A stretch of 64,000 nucleotides of DNA from Arachidicoccus terrestris. GTDB taxonomy: Bacteria; Bacteroidota; Bacteroidia; Chitinophagales; Chitinophagaceae. The notes under the pieces were generated by a model. It searched no databases. It had not been told where the DNA came from and worked only from the letters and a program-made list of their open reading frames with translations. Of the stretch, positions 1-7,900 are shown piece after piece; the stretch's first letter is position 1, and every line of letters starts with the position of its first letter. Location of the stretch: the NCBI RefSeq assembly GCF_020042345.1, contig NZ_CP083387.1, forward strand, positions 2,046,001-2,110,000, in the 5' to 3' direction. The position numbers and the translations under genes were made by a program.

Positions 1-1424
1 CTGGTTACAGTGTTTCTATAATAAGCCAAAAGATAGGGGTCCGCAGTTGCCGGATAAATTGCCTTAACGCCTGCTCTGTCTCTGGTAAGAGCGATGGTCT
101 TATTCCAGTCCTCAACCGTAAAAGTCCCCAGCTCTGCTTTAGCTTCTGCATAATTTAGAAGCACTTCTGCATACCGGATGATCGGTAGACTGTTCCAGCT
201 GGCGGCCCTGGCGGTCACTCCACCTGCATCATTGTCTAAAGAGAATTTAATTGGCTGATATCCCGTTTTTGTGACTAACCAATTAGGCGCATAAAGTTTT
301 GTGACATTATTCTGAGTCATCATATACTCAGGTGATATAACAGTTTGCATCAAGCGGTAGTCCCTGTTCGTAAACTCTTCAGAAAATGTCTTTGTCTTAT
401 ACGACGAACTATTCGTGAAAGGGGTGCCATCCAGGTTCAAATAACTATTAATAAATGTCTTTGTGAGAGATACCCTACTACCATAAGTAGGTGAAAAGTA
501 TAACCAGGTAAGATCATGTAAAATAGCTAAGTCATTACTATAGGACCTTCCCCAGATCACTTCTTGCTTCTTTAAAGCAGCGGAGGTGAACAAACTTCTG
601 TAAGCCGTTTTAGGATCACCTGTAACTAAGCTATAAACACCGGAATTCATGACCATTGTTGCGGCGTCAACAGCAGCGGTCAGGAACTTTTTAATAGCCG
701 CATCCCTGTTTTGCCAACTCTTTCCGGTTGATGGGTCAGTTGCATGATACTTCCTATAGGTGCCTTCAAAAAGGGCCACCCTGGACAGATACGCGGCAGC
801 AATCCATTTATTGATAACCGATGCGCTACTGGTATATTTATCCGAGGACGAACAATTTTCAACTGCAAACTGCAGGTCCTGAAGGACTTTGTCCATAACA
901 AATTCACGGGAGTCCCTGGGCTTTTGCAGTGCATCCACATCACTGCTGTTGATAACCTCCTGGTAATAAGGTACACCTCCAAAGGTCTGCACCTTATCAA
1001 AGTAAAATACGGCTCTCCAAAAACGGCCTACACCTTCATAGTGGTTATAAACTTCTTCGCTAACTTTTCCTTTGGCCCTGGGTAAGTTATTTAAAAAATA
1101 ATTTATATTCCTGAGGTTCGACCATGAACTCTCAGACCAGCCCCCTTGATTTTCCGGAGAGACATTTCCGTCAGTTCTCAAAAGATCTGTTGGGATCTGG
1201 ACGGCGCAATAATCAGCATTAATATCACTGTAGCCTATAGTAGATGCAGAGGGTGTCATTTTCTGAATAAATCCATTGGCATACAATTCCAAATCCGTCT
1301 CTGACGCAAAATAGCTTCCTGCGCTCACTGAATCATAGGTATCACGGTCCATAAATTTGGAGCAACTTATAGTGCCCATTACGAGGCTACAGCTCACTAT
1401 CGTATATATTAATCTTGTCTTCAT
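1..1424 (-). CDS. SusD-like outer-membrane glycan-binding lipoprotein (C-terminus off the left edge)
   Basis: Partial gene of about 474 codons: the start (ATG at 1424) is inside the window and the stop lies beyond position 1. The N-terminus reads MKTRLIYTIVSC, then SLVMGTISCSKFMDRD, a lipoprotein signal with its lipobox Cys in ISC, so the protein should be lipid-anchored at the cell surface. The next part (YDSVSAGSYFASETDLELYANG) and the last visible part (RAGVKAIYPATADPY) are typical of SusD/RagB proteins, and I checked that both ends are in one frame. SusD proteins cap the SusC channel and bind oligosaccharides. The gene starts 10 bp after the susC stop and is surely cotranscribed with it. 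The ligand cannot be inferred from the sequence. Confidence 0.93.
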   Translation of the reverse strand, partial: MKTRLIYTIVSCSLVMGTISCSKFMDRDTYDSVSAGSYFASETDLELYANGFIQKMTPSASTIGYSDINADYCAVQIPTDLLRTDGNVSPENQGGWSESSWSNLRNINYFLNNLPRAKGKVSEEVYNHYEGVGRFWRAVFYFDKVQTFGGVPYYQEVINSSDVDALQKPRDSREFVMDKVLQDLQFAVENCSSSDKYTSSASVINKWIAAAYLSRVALFEGTYRKYHATDPSTGKSWQNRDAAIKKFLTAAVDAATMVMNSGVYSLVTGDPKTAYRSLFTSAALKKQEVIWGRSYSNDLAILHDLTWLYFSPTYGSRVSLTKTFINSYLNLDGTPFTNSSSYKTKTFSEEFTNRDYRLMQTVISPEYMMTQNNVTKLYAPNWLVTKTGYQPIKFSLDNDAGGVTARAASWNSLPIIRYAEVLLNYAEAKAELGTFTVEDWNKTIALTRDRAGVKAIYPATADPYLLAYYRNTVT

Positions 1425-1434
1425 AATTATTTGC

Positions 1435-4400
1435 TTAAAAGTTTACTGAAACACCCAAAGTGATGTTTTTCAACATCGGATAAGAATAACCGTTTCCTGT
1501 TCCACCCAGGCCTGCCGTTGTTGAAGCGGCAAAATCAGTATCTCCGGATTCGATCACTTCCGGATCAAACATTTTTGTATGTTTAAACATAGGAGAATAG
1601 GTCCATAAATTTTCTCCAGTCAAAAATATTCGCGCGGATGTAAACCCGATAGCTTTTATCCATGTTGCAGGGAGATTATAGTCAATGGTAATATTCTTTA
1701 ATCTCACATAAGCCACATTTTGCAGATAGTGTGAATTCTCCCATGTAAGTGGTCCATCATTTCGATTGGCAGCCAGTGAGACCGAACGGGTCCAGTAAGG
1801 ATTCTTATCCATATTGGTAACCACCCAATTTTCCGTCGTCTTATCGACCTGTACGATATTGTCGCCTGTTTGAGTCTTCAGCAAGCTATTATAAGCCCGG
1901 TTATGCTGGCCCCAGAAGAAGCCGGATTCTGTCCACGGGTACCAGTCACGTTTTAATACACCCTGGAAAAATGTAGATAGCCCAAACCCTTTCCAGTTCA
2001 GTGAAAGGTTGAAGCCAAAGTTATAACGTGGCGAGCTATTGCCGATAATAACCATATCACCATGGTCAGAAAGCGTTCTACTACCTTTGGTCATAATCCC
2101 GTCTCCATTAACATCTACAAATTTTAAATCCCCCGCATATGCCTGGAACATTTCACCATTTTTGAAAAAATTATAGGCAGGGCCATTGGCAGCTTCCGCA
2201 TTACTTGCGTAAATACCAGCGGTTTTAAAGCCCCAGATTTCTCCGATCTCCATGCCTTTATAATAGGTGGTCAGGTCCCCATTAGTATTATAATAGTCTG
2301 TCACCCAGGTTCTGCTATCCCACATCATTGCTTTCACAGCATAAGTGACGGCATTCTGGCCGGCACCAATCTTATCTCTCCACCCAAGGCTGACTTCCCA
2401 GCCGTTCGTCTTTGAACTCGCATAGTTGCCTTTTGGAGAAACACTTCCTAATACCTGAGGTAAATTAGGTCCGACTGTATATAAGTCGGTCGTATATCTT
2501 TTATAATAGTCGCCGGTAAACGTAAGCCTATTCCTAAACATACTCAAGTCCACCCCAATGTCATAGGTTTTGATCTTTTCCCAGGTTATGTCATCAGGAA
2601 TCAGGGAAGGCGCATCTGTGTAAGAAGCTTTCTGACCGTCAATCAAAACAGATGATTTACTGAAGTTCATTACTTCCAAAAACTGGTAAGGACTGATATT
2701 GGCATTCCCCAGAGCACCAAAGCTTCCTCTTATCTTCATATTACTGATGAAAGATCCAAAAATATCATTAAACCAATCCTCCTGAGAAATCAGCCATCCC
2801 AGGGAACCTGAGGGGAAAAATCCCCATTGAGAATTGGAAGGAAATTTTGACGACCCGTCGTAACGAAAACTGAATTCAGCCAGGTATTTACGATTAAAAG
2901 TATAGTTAATCCTGGAGAAAAGCCCAATCAGCCCCCACTGATTGCCCCCGGATGTGGCAGAATAGTAATCACCGTCCATCAAGGTAAACCCTGGTTTAGC
3001 CGGATATAAATTCCCGGTTCGGTAAAGCTTTTGATTTTTATACTTTGAATCTTCCAGGTTCCAGCCGCCAACGATATTCAGCTCATGTTTCGGTCCCAGA
3101 TCAGGCGTAAATGTTCCAACAATATTTGCTGATATATATTCTGTGTTATACCTCCAGTCTTCTAAAGAAGATAGATCATGGTCCTGACCGGAGGCATTGA
3201 TACCGTTGTAATAAGTATACATATTCTCTGCGCGTTGTCTTTGATCCCGGATAGCCTTGTAAGAGAAAACACCCCTAATATTAAAGACCTTCGGTATGAC
3301 AGTCGCCTCAATCGAAGTAGAGTTGAATACCTCCAGATCATTGTTATACTGGAAAGAAGTTCCTTCTGCAAAGGCAGCATATCCTGACCGGGCTGCTGTT
3401 TGTGTCCATGATCCATCCGGGTTCTTAATGTTTGCCACCGGAAAGGCAAACATATCAATCTGCCTGGGAACGACCATCTGGCCATAATGCATCATGGGCT
3501 GTAAATACGTATTTCTGTATAAAGTTGTATTGTTTGTAAGCGTAAGCCAGGGACGTAATTTGATCGTTCCTTTTGCACGCACATTATATTTTTTAAATTT
3601 CTCCTTGCCTACCTTATAAATACCGTTCTGCGTATAATATCTACCGGATACATAAAAGCTGGCATTTTCTCCACCACCGGTCAGGCTAAGCGCGTGAGAA
3701 CTTGACATATTGCTTCGTTTATAAAATTCGCTTAACCAGTTGGTATGCCCATAATATATATAATTACCATTATCATCTATATCATAGTTGTCGAGCGTCG
3801 GATCTGCCTGGCGACGCTTCAATTCTTCATACCAGGCATCAGAGTAAGGAAAATAATTATTCATTAGAGAAGGCACTGTCGCACTGGGAGAAGCGTTAAG
3901 ATAAGATTGTCTAAATCCCTCTGTCCATTGAACCGGATCATCAACAACACCATCTTCCCACAATACAGTCCTCTGATGGCGGGATTGATTGAAGGAATAA
4001 TTTAAAGAAGGCTTACCAGATTTTGCCTGTTTGGTGGTCACAAGTATAACCCCAAATGCGCCGCGTGCGCCATACACCGCCGCAGAAGATGCGTCTTTCA
4101 ACACACTAATGCTGGCAATATCATCCGGGTTAACCGCATTCAGGTCACCTTCAACACCATCAATAATAATCAATGCACCACCGCCTTGCCCTAAAGTATT
4201 GTCATATTCTCCTCCTCCCATTTTCCGTGCTTTAAAAGAGGTACCCTGGCCGCGAATGGTAATTTTCCCTCCATGATCCGGTTTACCGTCTGTGGGCAAA
4301 ATATTCAGACCAGGAACCTGTCCTTCTAAAGCACGTGTCACATTCGGCGTGGGTCGGTCTTTAATCGCATCGCCACTGATTTCTGAGACAGCGCCAATGA

Positions 4401-4764
4401 CCGACCTCTTTTTCAGCGTTCCATATCCCACTACAACGACTTCGTCCAATGAAGGATCCTTCAGGTGAAGATAAACATTTAGGGAGCCTCCGTCACCCGC
4501 CCTAAAATAGGCAGGCAAATAGCCGACACTTGAAAAGCTCAGGCTGTCAGAAGGCTTTGCTTCTATAAAGAAGGCGCCCGTTTCTGAAGACAGTACCGTT
4601 TTTAAGGTTCTTAAATTCTTAATGGTAACTAACGCCAGGCCGGTACTATCGCTAGCGTTAAGCACCTTACCCTGCCGGCCTTGTTGGCTATAAACAGTGC
4701 TCCAAATACACGACATTGTTAATAGCAGGATAAAAAAATGTTTACATCCGAATTTGATAATCAT
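1435..4764 (-). CDS. SusC/RagA-type TonB-dependent outer-membrane receptor
   Basis: 1109 residues, normal for SusC proteins. A signal peptide (about 1-26, ending VYSQ) is followed by a carboxypeptidase-regulatory-like domain (about 30-105), a TonB-box segment DEVVVVGYG near 107-115, a plug domain (IDGVEG and DASSAAVYGARGAFGVI motifs) and a long beta-barrel ending in LGVSVNF with the expected terminal Phe. It imports oligosaccharides across the outer membrane with its SusD partner, which follows after 10 bp. The start is the ATG at 4764. Upstream is a 250-bp divergent promoter region with palindromes, shared with the plus-strand lipoprotein genes. No STN (sigma-signalling) domain is present, so control by a classical regulator rather than an ECF sigma factor is likelier. 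Confidence 0.95.
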   Translation of the reverse strand: MIIKFGCKHFFILLLTMSCIWSTVYSQQGRQGKVLNASDSTGLALVTIKNLRTLKTVLSSETGAFFIEAKPSDSLSFSSVGYLPAYFRAGDGGSLNVYLHLKDPSLDEVVVVGYGTLKKRSVIGAVSEISGDAIKDRPTPNVTRALEGQVPGLNILPTDGKPDHGGKITIRGQGTSFKARKMGGGEYDNTLGQGGGALIIIDGVEGDLNAVNPDDIASISVLKDASSAAVYGARGAFGVILVTTKQAKSGKPSLNYSFNQSRHQRTVLWEDGVVDDPVQWTEGFRQSYLNASPSATVPSLMNNYFPYSDAWYEELKRRQADPTLDNYDIDDNGNYIYYGHTNWLSEFYKRSNMSSSHALSLTGGGENASFYVSGRYYTQNGIYKVGKEKFKKYNVRAKGTIKLRPWLTLTNNTTLYRNTYLQPMMHYGQMVVPRQIDMFAFPVANIKNPDGSWTQTAARSGYAAFAEGTSFQYNNDLEVFNSTSIEATVIPKVFNIRGVFSYKAIRDQRQRAENMYTYYNGINASGQDHDLSSLEDWRYNTEYISANIVGTFTPDLGPKHELNIVGGWNLEDSKYKNQKLYRTGNLYPAKPGFTLMDGDYYSATSGGNQWGLIGLFSRINYTFNRKYLAEFSFRYDGSSKFPSNSQWGFFPSGSLGWLISQEDWFNDIFGSFISNMKIRGSFGALGNANISPYQFLEVMNFSKSSVLIDGQKASYTDAPSLIPDDITWEKIKTYDIGVDLSMFRNRLTFTGDYYKRYTTDLYTVGPNLPQVLGSVSPKGNYASSKTNGWEVSLGWRDKIGAGQNAVTYAVKAMMWDSRTWVTDYYNTNGDLTTYYKGMEIGEIWGFKTAGIYASNAEAANGPAYNFFKNGEMFQAYAGDLKFVDVNGDGIMTKGSRTLSDHGDMVIIGNSSPRYNFGFNLSLNWKGFGLSTFFQGVLKRDWYPWTESGFFWGQHNRAYNSLLKTQTGDNIVQVDKTTENWVVTNMDKNPYWTRSVSLAANRNDGPLTWENSHYLQNVAYVRLKNITIDYNLPATWIKAIGFTSARIFLTGENLWTYSPMFKHTKMFDPEVIESGDTDFAASTTAGLGGTGNGYSYPMLKNITLGVSVNF

Positions 4765-4860
4765 AATTGAGGCGTCAGTTTTATTAATAAGTTGTTAATA
4801 AATACGAAACTCAAGCAATGTTTTTCGTTATTTACCACCGATACGTTAAAAAATATTGGA

Positions 4861-4902
4861 TTAATCGATTAAACCTTTTGATTTAAACGTTTAAATCGAT
4901 TA
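4861..4902. promoter_or_regulatory. Cluster of perfect palindromes, candidate LacI-type operators
   Basis: Three palindromes sit in 42 bp. TTAATCGATTAA (4861-4872) is perfect. An 18-bp perfect palindrome at 4880-4897 is centred on AAACGTTT. AATCGATT (4894-4901) overlaps its right end. AT-rich dyads with a central CG are typical of LacI-family operators. The cluster lies between divergent susC (start 4764) and the lipoprotein gene (start 5017), so it could control both. No LacI-family gene is in the window, so the regulator is inferred only. Confidence 0.5.
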
Positions 4903-4993
4903 CGAATGCAATGTAGATATTATTTTTTTAACAAAAAAATTTTAAAATAGATTTTTTTATTACTTTTGGCTTATCAAGCAATTCACTATTTAC

Positions 4994-5015
4994 TACTGAT
5001 AGCAAACTATCAGTA
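4994..5015 (+). promoter_or_regulatory. Hairpin directly in front of a start codon
   Basis: TACTGATAG (4994-5002) and CTATCAGTA (5007-5015) form a perfect 9-bp stem with a CAAA loop, ending one base before the ATG at 5017. It would cover the ribosome landing zone of the BACON lipoprotein mRNA. It could equally be a protein-binding dyad; a regulatory role is inference. Confidence 0.4.
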
Positions 5016-5016
5016 T

Positions 5017-6327
5017 ATGTCAAAGCTAATGTATGCCCTATTATTGACTGTTATGTCAATGGTATGTCTATGCTCCTGTAAGAAAGATTCTTCCGGCTTT
5101 TTAAAGCGAAACACCGATAAGCTAAGTTTTAGTTACAACGAATCAACCGCCACTTTTACTGTTCGGTCTACCGGTCCCTGGACCATCACGATTCCAGAAG
5201 GTTCCGACTGGATTAAGGTGTCTCCTGAGCGCGGCACAGGAGACGGGACAACCTATCAAACCGTTCAAGTCACTTGTCTCGACAACAGCGGTGAAGCGCG
5301 TGAGGGCATTATCTATCTGAATGGAAGTGGTCAGGTCGATGTCCCTGTTACGATCAATCAGGCAAATGGCGTTTTCGAATGGCTAAAATACGGTAACGGC
5401 TCCAGCTTCACCTTAAATGATCTACTCGTCAAGGGAAGTCCGTCAACGGCTTCTATTCTTATTCCGTATATTAAAGCAACAGGAAAGGAAAAAATAAAAG
5501 CGACTGTTTCCCTATCAGGCAAAGGCGCATCGGGATTGAGTGTAAATACAGAAGCATTGACACTGCAGGCAGGTGATGGTAATTTGGCGATTCCGATTAT
5601 GGGCACGCCTACCACTCAGGGTCAGGTAGATATCGAGGTGAAAATAGACGGCGCCGGGTTCGGAAAAGTCTCAACAATTACGGGTATCGGACAAGTGTTG
5701 ATTCACCAAGCCTTCGATAAATTCATGTGGGGAGGAGATTGTATTGCCAATAAAGAAGGCATAACAACTACTGTCCCGACAGCTTCAATGACCACAACTG
5801 ACCCTACTATTGCTTGTTCCATAGGAACGAATGGCGCAAATGGATCAGGCGTTACATCAACCATAAAAAATTCAAATCCGTCCTTCTATAAGGCAATCGG
5901 AATGGAAAATTGGTCCGGCGTAAGAAATTATATGCGGCCAGGTTATATTCAATTAGGTGCGGCAAGTGCAACGGGGGCAGAGTTTGGATCATTAATATCT
6001 CCAAAGCTACCCCTTCCCACCGGAAATTTTGATTTACTCGTCAGTTTCAAGATAGCCACTTATAATCAACCTGTACCAAATGAATTAGTGGTTGGCCTGA
6101 TGCCCGGAAATCCCACAGGTGTTACCGTCAGCAATTTCAATACGATTACAGCGAAAAATATTTTGCCGGTTAATATACCGATGCAAAAATGGGTTGAATA
6201 TACTTGCATCATCAAAAATGCCACGAATGCTTCCGGTTTGGTTATTACATTACCAGAATCGTTGGCCAATGGAGGGACTGTCGGAGCTGCCAGAATCTAT
6301 GTAGATGATGTAAAAGTTTCCTATTGA
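5017..6327 (+). CDS. BACON-domain surface lipoprotein, putative glycan-binding protein
   Basis: The ATG at 5017 is preferred over an in-frame codon at 4966 because it gives a clean lipoprotein signal (MSKLMYALLLTVMSMV, then CLCSCKKDSSG). The mature protein begins with a BACON-type immunoglobulin-like domain (about residues 30-115) with the typical WTITIPEGSDWIKVSP and EGIIYLNGSG segments and an ITINQANG-like end. A middle beta-rich region follows. The C-terminal part (about 225-436; DKFMWGGD and RPGYIQLGAAS motifs) is clearly related to that of the next gene. BACON proteins in glycan-utilisation loci are usually surface glycan-binding proteins or mucin-binding modules; no catalytic motif is visible. 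The next gene starts 73 bp downstream, so the two probably share a transcript. Confidence 0.8.
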   Translation: MSKLMYALLLTVMSMVCLCSCKKDSSGFLKRNTDKLSFSYNESTATFTVRSTGPWTITIPEGSDWIKVSPERGTGDGTTYQTVQVTCLDNSGEAREGIIYLNGSGQVDVPVTINQANGVFEWLKYGNGSSFTLNDLLVKGSPSTASILIPYIKATGKEKIKATVSLSGKGASGLSVNTEALTLQAGDGNLAIPIMGTPTTQGQVDIEVKIDGAGFGKVSTITGIGQVLIHQAFDKFMWGGDCIANKEGITTTVPTASMTTTDPTIACSIGTNGANGSGVTSTIKNSNPSFYKAIGMENWSGVRNYMRPGYIQLGAASATGAEFGSLISPKLPLPTGNFDLLVSFKIATYNQPVPNELVVGLMPGNPTGVTVSNFNTITAKNILPVNIPMQKWVEYTCIIKNATNASGLVITLPESLANGGTVGAARIYVDDVKVSY

Positions 6328-6400
6328 CAACATCCGGCTACCTTTTCATCGACCCGTCACCCATCTCCCAATACCAGCTTCAAAATTTAAACTCAATAAA

Positions 6401-7840
6401 ATGAAACGCATTTTCAACAGATTTTTCACGATAATGATTCTCCTCGCCCTGATATGGATAACACCGGGATGTAATAAAGCCTATGATGTCAAAATCTCCA
6501 ACAAATACAGGGCGGCAATTCCGCAAAATGTCACATTATTGGATCATACGCGTAAAACACTTACAATTGCCTGGGACTATATCCCGGGAGCCACATCCTA
6601 CGTAGTACAATTACTCGCTTCTCCTGAAGACGAAATGCCTCTTTATAGTTATGTAACCGATAATGAAGACTACTATATCTTTAGTAATCTTGCCGCCAGG
6701 CAATCCTATTACGCCAGGGTGCGCGCCAATTATGAAAATTCAGCAACATCAGATTGGGTGTATGTCACTCTCAATAATGAAAGGGCGAAAATCATTCCGG
6801 CCTACGGACTGGTGGCGCAAAGCTTCGAGATTCCTTATTTCAAGATCATTGATTCATCGTCTTCAACAATAACAGCCGAATGGTCTTTTACCGGCTTTGA
6901 GGATCAGGATAGCGAAACTGAAGACAGCTATGCTCTTTACCTGTACAATGATCCGGAAGGAAAAGATCTGGCCATTAGTTGGGAGGACGTGAAGGGCCTG
7001 TTTGCGCCATCAACGTCGTCATCTCCCAAGCCCCTTCGATTCACATTTTCCGGCCTGTCCTCCGACAAAAGCTATTATTTGAAAGTGGTGAACCTTAGCA
7101 AAAACGCAGAATCGGGTATCCGAAAAATCAATACAACGGGGGCAATAGCTCCCGCGGTTTCAAATCCACAAAGATCCGGTGATGTGGTCCTTTCGCAAGA
7201 TTTCTCTAAGTTTATTCATGGTGGAGACATCTTTCATAAAGCAGCAGGGTATACAGTGGGAACTGCAAAGGGAAGAAGCGCCTGGGCTCCGGCGAAAGGA
7301 GCGAATCCTGTAAATGAAGAACTGGGACAGGCAACCTGCAACCTTAATACAGAATTCAATGTATTTGACGGAGGAAATGTAAAAAGCGAATACACGAAGG
7401 GTGTAGGAATGGATGGTTGGGGGAAAAAGGGAAACACCTCTACCAGACCGGGTTATATCAAAATTGGCGGCGGCGGAGCCTTAGGAGCGCTATATACACC
7501 TGAGTTATCCGGCCTGCCTTCCGGCTCAGATCTGACGGTAGACTTCCGGGCTGGAGTATATGCGGAAGTAAATACATTCTATTGTGATCAGATTTTGGTA
7601 GAGGTTGTCAGGGGGGCCGAGTTTAGTAACAAAGGCGCCATCACCAATATCGATGATCTGGAAATATTGGCTTCTCAGTTGGTCAATATACAGGACGCAA
7701 AAGAAAATTTCAAGGGTTATTCAGTCAGCTTTGACAAAGTCCCTAAAGATGCAAGGATCGTCTTTTCTTCCAATCCAGCAGATGTCCCTTCCAATAAAAC
7801 CAGATTTCTATTAGATGATATCAGCATCAAGATCAAATAG
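6401..7840 (+). CDS. Fibronectin-III-like surface lipoprotein, putative glycan-binding protein
   Basis: 479 residues with a lipoprotein signal (lipobox TPGCNKAYD, Cys at about 24). Residues about 40-125 look like a fibronectin type III domain (LTIAWDYIPGATSYVVQL and YYARVRANYENS). A second related beta-domain (TITAEWSFTGF, SDKSYYLKVVNLS) covers about 145-235. The C-terminal third (SKFIHGGD, STRPGYIKIGGGGALGAL) matches the C-terminal region of the preceding BACON lipoprotein, so the two are modular paralogues. No catalytic residues are recognisable, so it most likely presents or binds glycan at the cell surface. It lies between the BACON lipoprotein (73 bp) and the EEP enzyme (60 bp) on the same strand. 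Confidence 0.75.
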   Translation: MKRIFNRFFTIMILLALIWITPGCNKAYDVKISNKYRAAIPQNVTLLDHTRKTLTIAWDYIPGATSYVVQLLASPEDEMPLYSYVTDNEDYYIFSNLAARQSYYARVRANYENSATSDWVYVTLNNERAKIIPAYGLVAQSFEIPYFKIIDSSSSTITAEWSFTGFEDQDSETEDSYALYLYNDPEGKDLAISWEDVKGLFAPSTSSSPKPLRFTFSGLSSDKSYYLKVVNLSKNAESGIRKINTTGAIAPAVSNPQRSGDVVLSQDFSKFIHGGDIFHKAAGYTVGTAKGRSAWAPAKGANPVNEELGQATCNLNTEFNVFDGGNVKSEYTKGVGMDGWGKKGNTSTRPGYIKIGGGGALGALYTPELSGLPSGSDLTVDFRAGVYAEVNTFYCDQILVEVVRGAEFSNKGAITNIDDLEILASQLVNIQDAKENFKGYSVSFDKVPKDARIVFSSNPADVPSNKTRFLLDDISIKIK

Positions 7841-7900
7841 CCCAAATAGGCATATGATGGTCTCACATTATTAAAATAACATTCTTTAAAAGATAATAGC

